64,000 nucleotides of DNA from Serratia rhizosphaerae (GTDB lineage: Bacteria; Pseudomonadota; Gammaproteobacteria; Enterobacterales; Enterobacteriaceae), in assembly GCF_009817885.1 (NCBI RefSeq), contig NZ_CP041764.1, positions 620,001-684,000 on the forward strand, in the 5' to 3' direction. The notes beneath the pieces are model-generated. The model saw nothing but the letters and a program-made list of their open reading frames with translations, did not search any database and had not been told where the DNA came from. The translations under genes were made by a program, and so were the position numbers. Shown here piece after piece: positions 8,807 to 17,218 of the stretch (positions within the stretch are counted from its first letter, which is position 1; each line of letters begins with the position of its first letter).

Positions 8807-9583
8807 ATGCCTAAATTTGCCGCCAATTTATCAATGATGTTTACCGAACTGCCGTTTCCGGATCGCTTCGCCGCCGCGGCCGACGCCGGTTTTAAAGCGG
8901 TCGAGTTTCTGTTCCCCTATGACTACCCCGCCGAGCAGCTGGCGGAACAGCTGCGTCAGCACGGCCTGCAGCAGGTGCTGTTCAATACCGCGCCGGGCGA
9001 TGCCGCCGCCGGCGAATGGGGCCTGGCGGCGCTGCCGGGCCGTGAAGCCGAGGCGCGCGCCGATATCGACCGCGCGCTGGAGTATGCGCTGGCGCTGGGC
9101 TGCCCCAACGTGCACGTGATGGCCGGCGTGGTGCCCGCCGGCGCGGATCCGGCGGCCTATCGCACGGCCTTTATCGACAACCTGCGCTATGCCGCCGACG
9201 CGTTCGCGCCGCACGGCGTTAACGTGATGATTGAGGCGCTCAGCCCGCAGGTGAAGCCGAACTATCTGTTTTCCAGCCAGCATCAGGCGGCGGCGCTGCA
9301 GGCGCAGGTCGATCGCCCTAATCTGTTTATCCAGTTCGACTTTTTCCACGCGCAGCTGGTGGACGGCAACATCAGCGGCCTGATGCAGGCGCTGGCCGGG
9401 CGCTACGGCCATATCCAGATCGCCGGGGTGCCGGATCGTCACGAGCCGGACAGCGGCGAGCTGAATTATCCCTGGCTGTTCGAGCAGCTGGACCGCCTCG
9501 GCTACGGCGGCTGGATCGGCTGTGAATACCAGCCGCGCGCGGCAACCGACGCCGGGCTGGCGTGGGTCAGACCCTATCTGTAA
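8807..9583 (+). CDS. otnI: 2-oxo-tetronate isomerase (OtnI/YgbM, Hyi family)
   Basis: 258 residues, xylose-isomerase-like TIM barrel of the hydroxypyruvate-isomerase family. Metal-site segments MIEALSP, FIQFDFFHAQL and GCEYQP carry the expected Glu/Asp/His. It converts 2-oxo-tetronate (product of LtnD) to 3-oxo-tetronate, the substrate of OtnK. Two bases separate it from otnC. Confidence 0.92.
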   Translation: MPKFAANLSMMFTELPFPDRFAAAADAGFKAVEFLFPYDYPAEQLAEQLRQHGLQQVLFNTAPGDAAAGEWGLAALPGREAEARADIDRALEYALALGCPNVHVMAGVVPAGADPAAYRTAFIDNLRYAADAFAPHGVNVMIEALSPQVKPNYLFSSQHQAAALQAQVDRPNLFIQFDFFHAQLVDGNISGLMQALAGRYGHIQIAGVPDRHEPDSGELNYPWLFEQLDRLGYGGWIGCEYQPRAATDAGLAWVRPYL

Positions 9584-9624
9584 CCGTTAACGCCGCCACA
9601 CCTTATAACAATACGCGCGCCCGT

Positions 9625-9681
9625 ATCGCCGGTTTCCCGGCGATCGCGGCGCCTGGGCTTCTGTACCCCGAAAATACGGGG
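9625..9681 (+). promoter_or_regulatory. Intercistronic hairpins between otnI and the permease gene
   Basis: Two stem-loops lie in the 119-bp gap. The first has 8-bp perfect arms at 9625-9632 and 9637-9644 (ATCGCCGG / CCGGCGAT, loop TTTC). The second has 5-bp arms at 9666-9670 and 9677-9681 (CCCCG / CGGGG). Neither is followed by a T tract, so they are more likely RNA-stability or translation-control elements than terminators. Confidence 0.5.
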
Positions 9682-9702
9682 CTCCTGCTTAAAGGCAACA
9701 CC

Positions 9703-11061
9703 ATGTCTACCACAATGTTACTGTTAATTGCGCTGTCCGGCGTCATGCTGCTCCTGCTGCTGGTGATCAAGGCCAAGGTACAGCCGTTTATCGCGCTGTT
9801 GGCGGTCAGCCTGCTGGTGGCGCTGGCCGCCGGCATCCCTACCGGCGAAGTGATGGGCGTAATGACCGCCGGTATGGGCGGCGTGCTTGGTTCGGTCACG
9901 ATTATTATCGGCCTGGGGGCGATGCTGGGGCGCATGATCGAGCACTCCGGCGGCGCGGAGTCGCTGGCGCAGCGCTTCAGCCAGGCGCTGGGGCCAAAGC
10001 GCACCGTCGCCGCGCTGACCATGGCGGCTTTTATCCTCGGTATTCCGGTGTTCTTCGACGTCGGCTTTATTATTCTGGCGCCGATTATTTACGGCTTCGC
10101 CAAGGTGGCGAAGGTGTCGCCGCTCAAATTCGGCCTGCCGATGGCCGGCGTGATGCTGACGGTGCACGTGGCGCTGCCGCCGCATCCCGGCCCGGTGGCG
10201 GCCGCCGGCCTGCTCGGCAGCGATATCGGCTGGCTGACCATTATCGGCCTGGCGATCTGCGTACCGGTCGGCATTATCGGCTACGTCGTCGCCGGCTACC
10301 TGAACCGCAAATCCTACCCGCTGTCGGTCGAGGTGCTGGAACAGCTGCAGCTGGCCGCACCGGAGAACAGCGCGCCGCTCAGCGACCGCCTCAACCCGCC
10401 GGGCGCCGGGCTGATCTCCGCGCTGATTATCATCCCCATCGCCATTATTATGTCCGGCACCGTCTCCGCCACGCTGCTCGAGCCGGGTTCCGGCCTGCGC
10501 GATACGCTGGCGCTGCTGGGGTCGCCGGCGGTGGCGCTGATGATCGCGCTGGCGCTGGCCTTTTATTTTCTGGCGGTGCGTCGCGGCTGGAGCCTGCAGC
10601 ATACCAGCGACGTGATGGGCGCAGCGCTACCGACCGCCGCCGTGGTGATTCTGGTGACCGGTGCCGGCGGGGTATTCGGTAAAGTGCTGGTGGAGTCCGG
10701 CGTCGGCAAGGCGCTGGCCGAGGTGCTGACCACCATCGGCCTGCCGCTGATCCCGGCGGCGTTTATCATCTCGCTGGCGCTGCGCGCCTCGCAGGGTTCC
10801 GCGACGGTGGCGATTCTGACCACCGGCGGGCTGCTATCGGAAGCGGTCGGCGGGCTCAATCACCTCCAACTGGTGCTGGTGACGCTGGCCACCTGCTTCG
10901 GCGGGCTGGGGCTGTCGCACGTAAACGACTCCGGCTTCTGGATTGTCACCAAATACCTCGGCCTGTCGGTCGCCGACGGGCTGAAAACCTGGACGGTGCT
11001 GACCACCGTACTCAGCGTCAGCGGTTTCCTGTTTACCTGGCTTTTATGGCTGCTGATATAG
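9703..11061 (+). CDS. GntP-family permease (YgbN-like), probable threonate transporter
   Basis: 452 residues from the ATG at 9703 (AAAGG upstream); an in-frame upstream extension would not be hydrophobic at its start. Highly hydrophobic with about 12-14 membrane helices and GntP-family segments such as IPVFFDVGFIILAPI, HPGPVAAAGLLG and LGLSHVNDSGFWIV. GntP members are proton symporters for gluconate and related acids. As the last gene of the tetronate operon it most likely imports L-threonate or a related tetronate; the exact substrate is inferred. Confidence 0.9.
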   Translation: MSTTMLLLIALSGVMLLLLLVIKAKVQPFIALLAVSLLVALAAGIPTGEVMGVMTAGMGGVLGSVTIIIGLGAMLGRMIEHSGGAESLAQRFSQALGPKRTVAALTMAAFILGIPVFFDVGFIILAPIIYGFAKVAKVSPLKFGLPMAGVMLTVHVALPPHPGPVAAAGLLGSDIGWLTIIGLAICVPVGIIGYVVAGYLNRKSYPLSVEVLEQLQLAAPENSAPLSDRLNPPGAGLISALIIIPIAIIMSGTVSATLLEPGSGLRDTLALLGSPAVALMIALALAFYFLAVRRGWSLQHTSDVMGAALPTAAVVILVTGAGGVFGKVLVESGVGKALAEVLTTIGLPLIPAAFIISLALRASQGSATVAILTTGGLLSEAVGGLNHLQLVLVTLATCFGGLGLSHVNDSGFWIVTKYLGLSVADGLKTWTVLTTVLSVSGFLFTWLLWLLI

Positions 11062-11138
11062 CATACTGAATTCGCATCTTATTCTTTTCCCCTGCGGGCG
11101 CGCCGTGTGCGCCCGCAACGTTTCAGCGAGAAAGAATC

Positions 11139-11678
11139 ATGAATTCACCCATCTTTACCGCAGCGCCCCGCCTCACCACCGAACGCCTAATCCTGGACGC
11201 TTATACCCTGAATGACTTCGACGCCGTGGCGGCGATGAGCGCCGATCCGCAGGTAATGCGCTATATTGGCGGCGGCGCCGGGCGCGACCGAGAAGAGAGT
11301 TGGGGACGCCTGCTGCGCTATATCGGCCACTGGCAGCTGCTGGGTTACGGTTACTGGGCGGTGCGGGAGAAACACGGCGGCCAGTTTATCGGCAGCCTCG
11401 GCTTCGCCAATTATCAGCGCGATATCACACCGGCGCTGGAGGCCCCGGAAATGGGTTGGTTGCTGTGCTCTGCCGCCCAGGGGAAAGGCTATGCGACGGA
11501 GGCCCTGCGGGCGGTGCTGGCCTGGGGGAAAACTGCGCTGCCAGGCGGCAGAACGCAGTGCATCATTTCACCGCACAACCAGCCTTCGATTAAGCTGGCG
11601 CATAAGCTGGGCTTTCGTGAAACCCACCGCGCCGAATACCATCAGCAGACGGTGTTGGTGATGGAGCAGACGTTCTGA
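11139..11678 (+). CDS. GNAT acetyltransferase (RimJ/RimL-like)
   Basis: 179 residues, single GNAT domain. It opens with TERLILDAYTLNDFDAVAAM, typical of the Acetyltransf_3 group, and has the acetyl-CoA pyrophosphate-binding loop AQGKGYAT (113-120) followed by the NQPSIKLAHKLGF stretch common in this family. Ends just before a strong hairpin terminator shared with the convergent ompX. Substrate not predictable: small molecule or N-terminal amine. Confidence 0.85.
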   Translation: MNSPIFTAAPRLTTERLILDAYTLNDFDAVAAMSADPQVMRYIGGGAGRDREESWGRLLRYIGHWQLLGYGYWAVREKHGGQFIGSLGFANYQRDITPALEAPEMGWLLCSAAQGKGYATEALRAVLAWGKTALPGGRTQCIISPHNQPSIKLAHKLGFRETHRAEYHQQTVLVMEQTF

Positions 11679-11692
11679 GCCGATCCGCAGGC

Positions 11693-11722
11693 AAAAAAAA
11701 TCCGCCCGAAGGCGGATTTTTT
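11693..11722. terminator. Bidirectional terminator between GNAT gene and ompX
   Basis: Stem TCCGCC / GGCGGA with loop CGAA (11701-11716), flanked by eight A on the left and six T on the right. Works as a Rho-independent terminator for both convergent genes. Confidence 0.9.
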
Positions 11723-11763
11723 GTCGTAAACGGCTACCGATGGCAGGCCGCTAACGATAATTC

Positions 11764-12282
11764 TTAGAAACGGTAGCCTACGCCAACGCTCCAGATACCG
11801 ATGTCGGTGTTGCGGATACGGCTCTGCTCGTAACCAACATCCAGAGCAACTTCCTGGATTGGGTTGAACTGCAGGCCAGCACCGTAGGTGAAGCCGTAGT
11901 CGCTGCTGCCGCCACGGTGAGAACCGTCTTGTGCGTTAGCAACGTTTTTACCGTAGCCCACACCGATCACGCCGTAGATGCTTGCCCAGTCGTTGAAACG
12001 GTAAGCAGGACCTGCAGTGATAGAGTTGTACTGAGCTTTGTTGTAAGTACCGTTCTCAGCACGGTCTTTCTCTACGTGAGTGAAAGAGCCGATCACACCC
12101 AGTGGGTTGTTGTCGAACTCGTAACGGTATTTCAGGTTGAAGCCGTCAGCTTTGTTAGCAACGCCTTGGAAATCGCCCTGAGCGTAGCCACCGGTTACGG
12201 TGCTCTGACCAGCGAACGCAGTACCTGCGGTCACTGCTAATACACAAGCTGCTACTGCTGAAAGACATGCAATTTTTTTCAT
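11764..12282 (-). CDS. ompX: Outer membrane protein OmpX
   Basis: 172 residues from the ATG at 12282; a GTG six bases upstream lies inside the ribosome site AGGTGG. Signal peptide 1-23 (MKKIACLSAVAACVLAVTAGTAFA), then an eight-stranded barrel with OmpX/Ail features: STVTGGYAQGDFQG at the start, ASIYGVIGVGYGK in the middle and the C-terminal VGVGYRF ending in Phe. Codon choice is highly biased, as for a very abundant protein. Length matches E. coli OmpX (171). Confidence 0.97.
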   Translation of the reverse strand: MKKIACLSAVAACVLAVTAGTAFAGQSTVTGGYAQGDFQGVANKADGFNLKYRYEFDNNPLGVIGSFTHVEKDRAENGTYNKAQYNSITAGPAYRFNDWASIYGVIGVGYGKNVANAQDGSHRGGSSDYGFTYGAGLQFNPIQEVALDVGYEQSRIRNTDIGIWSVGVGYRF

Positions 12283-12680
12283 AACCACCTCAAACGCGTT
12301 TTATTATTAAGTACATCCATTTGTCTATACGATGAAAATATAACAAAAATTAGCGTGAAACTCTGCCCCGATTTGAGTGTCTAACACTTGATATCGTGTA
12401 ACAGAAGATTACAAGAACATTGTATCCGCTTCTTTTCGCTTAATTTTCGGACGTATTCTATCCTCAAGCGTGACAAAAATCACCTATTTAATATCCAGAT
12501 TTTTCTTAATAAAATGCGCACTTTTTGTGCTAACGCACCAGTTTTACTTAAACAAACCGTTTAAAAATCCTCCCAGCACGCTTTATCGCAGACAGAACGT
12601 CGGCGATTCATTACACTGCAATCTGTCCCGTTTTTCTCCGATCTCCCCTGCTGCGGGAATGCATAATAAGGCCCAAAAGG
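12283..12680. promoter_or_regulatory. Divergent promoter region ompX / rhtA
   Basis: About 400 bp. The ompX-proximal half is AT-rich and should contain the ompX promoter and a long 5' untranslated region; in E. coli that leader is a target of small RNAs. I cannot place a confident -10/-35. rhtA has AAAGG directly before its ATG. Confidence 0.5.
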
Positions 12681-13568
12681 ATGTCCTCGTCGGTTTCTGC
12701 AAAAACGTCTTCTATACTGCTGCCGGTCTGTTTACTGGTGGTCGCCATGGTATCGATTCAGAGTGGCGCATCGTTGGCGAAAAGCCTGTTTCCCTTGGTC
12801 GGCGCCGAAGGGATCACCACGCTGCGTCTGTGCATCGGCACGCTGATTCTGTTTATTATCTTCCGCCCGTGGCGCATGCGCTTTTACGCCGGTAACCGCC
12901 TGCCGCTGATGATTTACGGCCTGGCGCTGGGAGCGATGAACTATCTGTTTTACCTGTCGCTGCGTACCGTGCCGCTGGGCATCGCCGTGGCGCTGGAGTT
13001 CACCGGTCCGCTGGCGGTGGCGATGTTCTCGTCCCGCCGGGCGATAGACTTTGTCTGGGTGGCGCTGGCCGTCACCGGGCTGGCCTTTCTGCTGCCGCTC
13101 GGCGACGGCGTCGGCGGCATCGATCCCCTTGGCGCCGCCTGTGCGCTGGGCGCCGGCGCCTGCTGGGCGGTGTACATTATTTTCGGTCAGAAAGCCGGCG
13201 GCGATCACGGCCCGGGCACCGTGGCGGTCGGCTCACTGATCGCCGCCCTGGTGTTTGCGCCTATCGGCGCCTGGCACACCGGCGCGGCGCTGCTCAATGT
13301 GGATATCCTGCCGCTGGCGCTGGCCGTCGCCATTTTATCCACCGCGCTGCCCTACTCGCTGGAGATTATTGCGCTGCCGAAGATCCCGGCGCGCACCTTC
13401 GGCACCTTAATGAGCCTGGAGCCGGCGATGGCGGCGTTTTCCGGCATGCTTTTCCTTGGCGAGCACCTGACGCAGGTGCAATGGCTGGCGCTGACCGCCA
13501 TTATCACCGCCTCCATGGGCGCGACGCTGACCATCAAGCCCAAACCGTGTATTGAAAGTCTGCCTTAA
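12681..13568 (+). CDS. rhtA: Threonine/homoserine exporter RhtA
   Basis: 295 residues, same length as E. coli RhtA. Ten predicted membrane helices in two EamA repeats of the drug/metabolite transporter superfamily. N-terminal SSILLPVCLLVVAMVSIQSG and central LGAMNYLFYLSLRTVPLGIA are characteristic. Located between ompX and dps as in E. coli, which supports the assignment. Confidence 0.94.
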   Translation: MSSSVSAKTSSILLPVCLLVVAMVSIQSGASLAKSLFPLVGAEGITTLRLCIGTLILFIIFRPWRMRFYAGNRLPLMIYGLALGAMNYLFYLSLRTVPLGIAVALEFTGPLAVAMFSSRRAIDFVWVALAVTGLAFLLPLGDGVGGIDPLGAACALGAGACWAVYIIFGQKAGGDHGPGTVAVGSLIAALVFAPIGAWHTGAALLNVDILPLALAVAILSTALPYSLEIIALPKIPARTFGTLMSLEPAMAAFSGMLFLGEHLTQVQWLALTAIITASMGATLTIKPKPCIESLP

Positions 13569-13658
13569 ATCATCGGATTGCGGACGGCTTAACTGTTTTT
13601 CGTCGATAAAATAACCACAATAAGTATAGGAACTTTATCGATGGAGCGGAGAAGCTGA

Positions 13659-14132
13659 ATGATTTTAAATAGTTTATTTAATCCCCGTTATGGACAGGGA
13701 CTGTCTTCAGATCTGGCTGGTATTCTGACGCAGGTACGTCAGCAGGATCTGCCTAACCTGCCCCTGGGACGCCATGACATTGACGGCGAGCGCATCTTTA
13801 TGGAAGTGGTCGAACTGACCACCGAACCTGCCGAACACAAACGTGCCGAGTTGCACTATCAGTATCTGGATATCCAGATACTGCTGAGCGGCGAAGAGCG
13901 CATCGACTACGGCCTGCCGGGCAGCGAGATCCACTGTGAGGCCTATCAGCAACAGCAGGATTGTCAGCAGGCCGATATCCGCCGCCCGTGGCAGACGCTG
14001 CATATGACGCCCGGCATGTTCGTGCTGTTCTTCCCGTTTGAACCTCATAAAGCCGGCTGCCAGCTGCACAGCCCGCAACGCATCAAGAAAGCGATCATCA
14101 AAGTGCTCTATGAACCGCCGTATGATTTCTAA
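13659..14132 (+). CDS. YhcH/YjgK/YiaL family protein (beta-barrel sugar-modifying)
   Basis: 157 residues, DUF386 (YhcH/YjgK/YiaL) family. Family segments seen: LPLGRHDIDGERIFMEV, AELHYQYLDIQILLSGEERIDYG and the C-terminal MFVLFFPFEPHKAGC with metal-type His/Glu residues. Members sit in sialic-acid, diketogulonate and galactoside clusters, and one (NanQ/YhcH) is reported as an anomerase. Here it is convergent with an aldose-1-epimerase-like gene, consistent with sugar metabolism, but no pathway gene fixes the substrate. Confidence 0.85.
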   Translation: MILNSLFNPRYGQGLSSDLAGILTQVRQQDLPNLPLGRHDIDGERIFMEVVELTTEPAEHKRAELHYQYLDIQILLSGEERIDYGLPGSEIHCEAYQQQQDCQQADIRRPWQTLHMTPGMFVLFFPFEPHKAGCQLHSPQRIKKAIIKVLYEPPYDF

Positions 14133-14139
14133 CGCCATA

Positions 14140-14170
14140 CCGTCGGGCCGGCTGCGCACCGGCCCGACGG
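14140..14170. terminator. Strong hairpin between convergent genes
   Basis: Twelve-base perfect arms 14140-14151 and 14159-14170 (CCGTCGGGCCGG / CCGGCCCGACGG), 7-base loop. Followed on the plus strand by CGCTTTCCTT, a poor T tract, so termination is probable but not certain. Confidence 0.65.
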
Positions 14171-14178
14171 CGCTTTCC

Positions 14179-15387
14179 TTATTCCACCGCTATCGGCTGC
14201 GCCACCAGCTTGACATCGCGGCCGCCCTGCAGCGCCTTGACCCGCTCCTCGGCCTGCTTAACCTGCTGCGCATTCTGCAACAGGGTGTAGGTCAGCGCGA
14301 ACCGCGTGCTCTGTCCCGGCTGCAGCTGTTTGATACGCCCCTGCTCGCGCTCGATGTTTACCGGATAAGCGTAATTGGTGCCGGGCTCAATGCCGGTGAC
14401 ATACCCCTGCCGCTCGGTATCGGTGTTTTTCCACAGCGTCAGCAACGGCAACTGATGGGTATTAAAGCCGATAGAAACGCCGCGATCGCCCAGGCGGTTG
14501 CTGAGCATCGCCAGGGTTTTCCCCTCGGCATCGGCGTAAGGCACGATGTTAAACACCATCTCATCAAAGCCTTTGGTCGGCCCCTGATACTGCGACCAGT
14601 TTTTCAAACCGGCGCGGGCATAGTCATTAAACGGCGAGATCTCCTTGATCGGCGCGTTGAATCGCGCGCCTTCCTCCAGTAACGGCTTGCCGAAATTGCT
14701 GTGGTAGATGATCTGATAGTCCCGCGGGTAGTCCGCACGGTTGGTCAGGCTATCCTCAATGGTAAAAGAGGTGCTCCCCGGCGCATAGCGCAGCTCGGTC
14801 CAGGTTTCCAGGTTGCTTTTCTTAAAGGTGTTTTCCTTCAGCAAACCGCGGATGCGCACCGTATGTGGTGCTTTTTCATCAATCTCCACCAGCACTTTGG
14901 AGGCTGGCGTATTGCCGGCGCGGCCGTGCAGCGTGTACAGCGTGCCGTCCTCAACGCCCGGATGCCCCGTCCATGCAAAGCCGCAGCGCACCATCATTTC
15001 ATTAAAACCGTCCAGCCAGCCCAGGCCATTGCGACTTTCCAGATTGATATAGGCCGGGTTAACCACCTCGTCAACCGGCGAATCCCACCCCAGCCGTACG
15101 CCGGCGCCGTTGACATGCAAAATATCCATGCCGCGCGTCGGGCTGAGCGCGATGGTCAACCCGCCGGGGCTGGTCAGGGTAATCACTTTCGACCCCTCTT
15201 GTTTGCCGCCGTGCAGCACCTGCTGACGCAGGCTGAAATCGGCACCGGCCAGCTTCAGCTTGTGGCTGTCGGTCTGCCAGTTGCCCTGTTCGATGCCTTT
15301 TTCACTGTCGGTCAACACGATGGTTTGCGCGGAGGCATAGCCTGAAATCAAAGAGATAGCGACTGAAACTGCGGTTAGCGTCTTCAT
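14179..15387 (-). CDS. Exported DUF4432 (aldose 1-epimerase-like) protein
   Basis: 402 residues from the ATG at 15387, preceded by AAGGG; upstream in-frame codons are not used because a signal peptide begins here (MKTLTAVSVAISLISGYASA). The rest is a galactose-mutarotase-type beta-sandwich of the DUF4432 group: SPTRGMDILHVNGAGVRLGWDSP, EMMVRCGFAWTGHPG and YTLHGRAGNTPA are family-like. Export to the periplasm is less usual than the cytoplasmic forms. The sugar acted on is unknown. Confidence 0.82.
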   Translation of the reverse strand: MKTLTAVSVAISLISGYASAQTIVLTDSEKGIEQGNWQTDSHKLKLAGADFSLRQQVLHGGKQEGSKVITLTSPGGLTIALSPTRGMDILHVNGAGVRLGWDSPVDEVVNPAYINLESRNGLGWLDGFNEMMVRCGFAWTGHPGVEDGTLYTLHGRAGNTPASKVLVEIDEKAPHTVRIRGLLKENTFKKSNLETWTELRYAPGSTSFTIEDSLTNRADYPRDYQIIYHSNFGKPLLEEGARFNAPIKEISPFNDYARAGLKNWSQYQGPTKGFDEMVFNIVPYADAEGKTLAMLSNRLGDRGVSIGFNTHQLPLLTLWKNTDTERQGYVTGIEPGTNYAYPVNIEREQGRIKQLQPGQSTRFALTYTLLQNAQQVKQAEERVKALQGGRDVKLVAQPIAVE

Positions 15388-15985
15388 TATTCTACCCTTG
15401 TGGTTAAGCTGAAAGGTTTTAGCTAAAGCAGTAACAAAGTAGATTTTCACCGGTGCTGAAAATGCGAAGCGAGTCACTCTTCCTATAATGGACGGCAGGC
15501 AAGGCGTCCAGACGTTATCTGATGCAAATTTTATTGTGAATGGAAATGACCTGTTGCAGGTAAAATGTGCCAAACATCACCATAAAGCTGAACGGTGTCA
15601 GCGCCGCGACCTGACGTCTCGGACGCGCACGACGCACGGAGAGGATGTTTTCAAAAACAGCATATCGCCTTGATGCTGGTTTAAAAAACATAACCAGGAT
15701 GATTAACCGTGGGAGAGGAACTTATCCGTTGATTATCAATGAGTCATTAAACACCGCGCCAGAGCAATACCCGACAAATAACGCCGCCGCATATTATTTA
15801 AAATAAAAAATCGATGATTATCAATAAGTAACAACGCCATCAAATTAACATTAATTTAACCTCAACACGCCATTACATCGCCCCTGCCTATTTAATCCAT
15901 AGCCTTTATCAGCCGATAAAATAACCCGACGCTGCTATAATTATTCCGTAGTGAATTTGGGACAACAATTTAAGAGGATATCTTT
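15388..15985. promoter_or_regulatory. Divergent intergenic region with dps promoter
   Basis: About 600 bp. A TATAAT hexamer at 15936-15941 lies 44 bp before the dps start with no good -35, as expected for a promoter used by sigma-S or activated by OxyR/IHF in other enterobacteria. The stretch 15790-15900 is very AT-rich. No coding potential seen at 15400-15790. Confidence 0.6.
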
Positions 15986-16489
15986 ATGAGTACCGCAAAA
16001 CTGGTGAAAACGAAATCTTCTGACCTTCTGTATACCCGCAATGATATGGATGACAAAACCAAGCTGGCGACCATCAGCATCCTGAACCACCAGCTCACAC
16101 AGTTTATTGACCTGTCGCTGATCACCAAACAGGCGCACTGGAACATGCGCGGCGCCAACTTTATCGCCGTACATGAAATGCTCGACGGCTTCCGCACCGC
16201 GATTACCGATCATCTGGATATCTTCGCCGAGCGCGTGGTCCAATTGGGCGGCATTGCGCTGGGCACCGTGCAGACCGTCAACGCGGCCACGCCGCTGAAA
16301 AGCTACCCGACCCATATCCACAGCGTACAGGAACACCTGAAAGCGCTGGCCGACCGTTACGGCATCGTGGCGAACGACATCCGCCAGGCAATCAGCGCCG
16401 TGGATGACGAAGACACCGCGGATATCTTTACCGCCGCTTCGCGCGATCTGGATAAATTCCTGTGGTTTATTGAAGCCAATATCGAATAA
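15986..16489 (+). CDS. dps: DNA-binding ferritin-like protein Dps
   Basis: 167 residues, nearly identical in pattern to E. coli Dps. The N-terminal lysines (K5, K8, K10) are those that bind DNA. Ferroxidase-site residues are present in the stretch ITKQAHWNMRGANFIAVHEMLDGF (His51, His63, Asp67). The dodecamer oxidises Fe2+ with H2O2 and compacts the nucleoid in starvation. Neighbours rhtA and glnH keep the E. coli order. Confidence 0.97.
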   Translation: MSTAKLVKTKSSDLLYTRNDMDDKTKLATISILNHQLTQFIDLSLITKQAHWNMRGANFIAVHEMLDGFRTAITDHLDIFAERVVQLGGIALGTVQTVNAATPLKSYPTHIHSVQEHLKALADRYGIVANDIRQAISAVDDEDTADIFTAASRDLDKFLWFIEANIE

Positions 16490-16608
16490 CCCTGCTTATA
16501 CAGGCTGTCGCTGCGGCGTCAGCCTGTTGTCATCGGCGTACCACGCTTGAAATCGGCGAAAAAAACACCATATTCTGTTGAGAGGTCTTTTACGGCAGGA
16601 GGTGGCTT

Positions 16609-16875
16609 ATGGCAAGCGGATGGGCGGCAGACGGCGCGGTTCAGGATCAAATCGACTCCACCGTCGACGACGCCGTACAGCGCGCCCGGCAGGCGCTGGG
16701 GCACGGCGAAAGCGAACAATATTGTCAGGAGTGCGGGGAAGCAATCCCGCTGGCGCGCCGCCAGGCTTTACAAGGCGTACGCTACTGCCTGAACTGCCAG
16801 AACGCGCTGGATAAAAAACACGCCGCCGGCAGTTTGTACAACCGCCGCGGCAGTAAAGACAGCCAACTACGCTAA
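16609..16875 (+). CDS. DksA/TraR-type zinc-finger protein (YbiI-like)
   Basis: 88 residues. A C4 zinc finger is formed by Cys39, Cys42, Cys60 and Cys63 (CQECG...CLNCQ). Short members of the DksA/TraR family such as YbiI lack the full DksA coiled coil; whether they touch RNA polymerase is not established. Alternative reading frames overlap, but only this one carries the CxxC pairs. A terminator follows. Confidence 0.85.
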   Translation: MASGWAADGAVQDQIDSTVDDAVQRARQALGHGESEQYCQECGEAIPLARRQALQGVRYCLNCQNALDKKHAAGSLYNRRGSKDSQLR

Positions 16876-16882
16876 TCTTCCC

Positions 16883-16911
16883 CCGCTCAGGGCCACCTGA
16901 GCGGTTTTTTT
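16883..16911 (+). terminator. Rho-independent terminator after zinc-finger gene
   Basis: Nine-base arms CCGCTCAGG / CCTGAGCGG (16883-16891, 16896-16904), loop GCCA, then seven T. Confidence 0.93.
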
Positions 16912-17044
16912 GCGCTGCGACATCCCCTGCGTTGCGCCAAAAAGTTAGATTTAGTTATCAGTATTGATGCTTAATTGTTAACTTTCGGTTGTTTTGCCAC
17001 CAGTTTTTAGTTAATCATAAGCTAACGCACCAACGGCGATCGCC

Positions 17045-17061
17045 TGCACCCTTATCGGGCA
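17045..17061 (+). promoter_or_regulatory. Candidate NtrC enhancer site upstream of glnH
   Basis: TGCACCCTTATCGGGCA resembles the NtrC dyad TGCACC-N5-GGTGCA with two mismatches, about 100 bp upstream of the -24 element. A nearby GCACCA (about 17026) may be a second half site. Confidence 0.5.
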
Positions 17062-17145
17062 CCCGTTGAGAGCGTAATCATAATAACTCGCCATAACGGC
17101 ACAACATCACATCTTAACCCTTTGTTTTTATAGAAATCGCAGACG

Positions 17146-17162
17146 TGGCACGATTATTTCAT
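17146..17162 (+). promoter_or_regulatory. Sigma54 promoter of glnHPQ
   Basis: TGGCACGATTATTTCAT fits the -24/-12 consensus TGGCACG-N4-TTGCA at every key base except one: TTTCA replaces TTGCA. Spacing is exact. It lies 57 bp before the glnH ATG, the place of the nitrogen-regulated glnHp2 promoter in E. coli. Confidence 0.85.
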
Positions 17163-17218
17163 GGCGATAATGCAATAAAAAAATGGGTCAATCACAACCT
17201 GTACAGGAAATTCCTCTC

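Noticed and set aside
9724..10602. Long minus-strand frame opposite the GntP permease
   Set aside because: Composition is His/Gln/Arg-rich as expected from the reverse of hydrophobic codons; no ribosome site.
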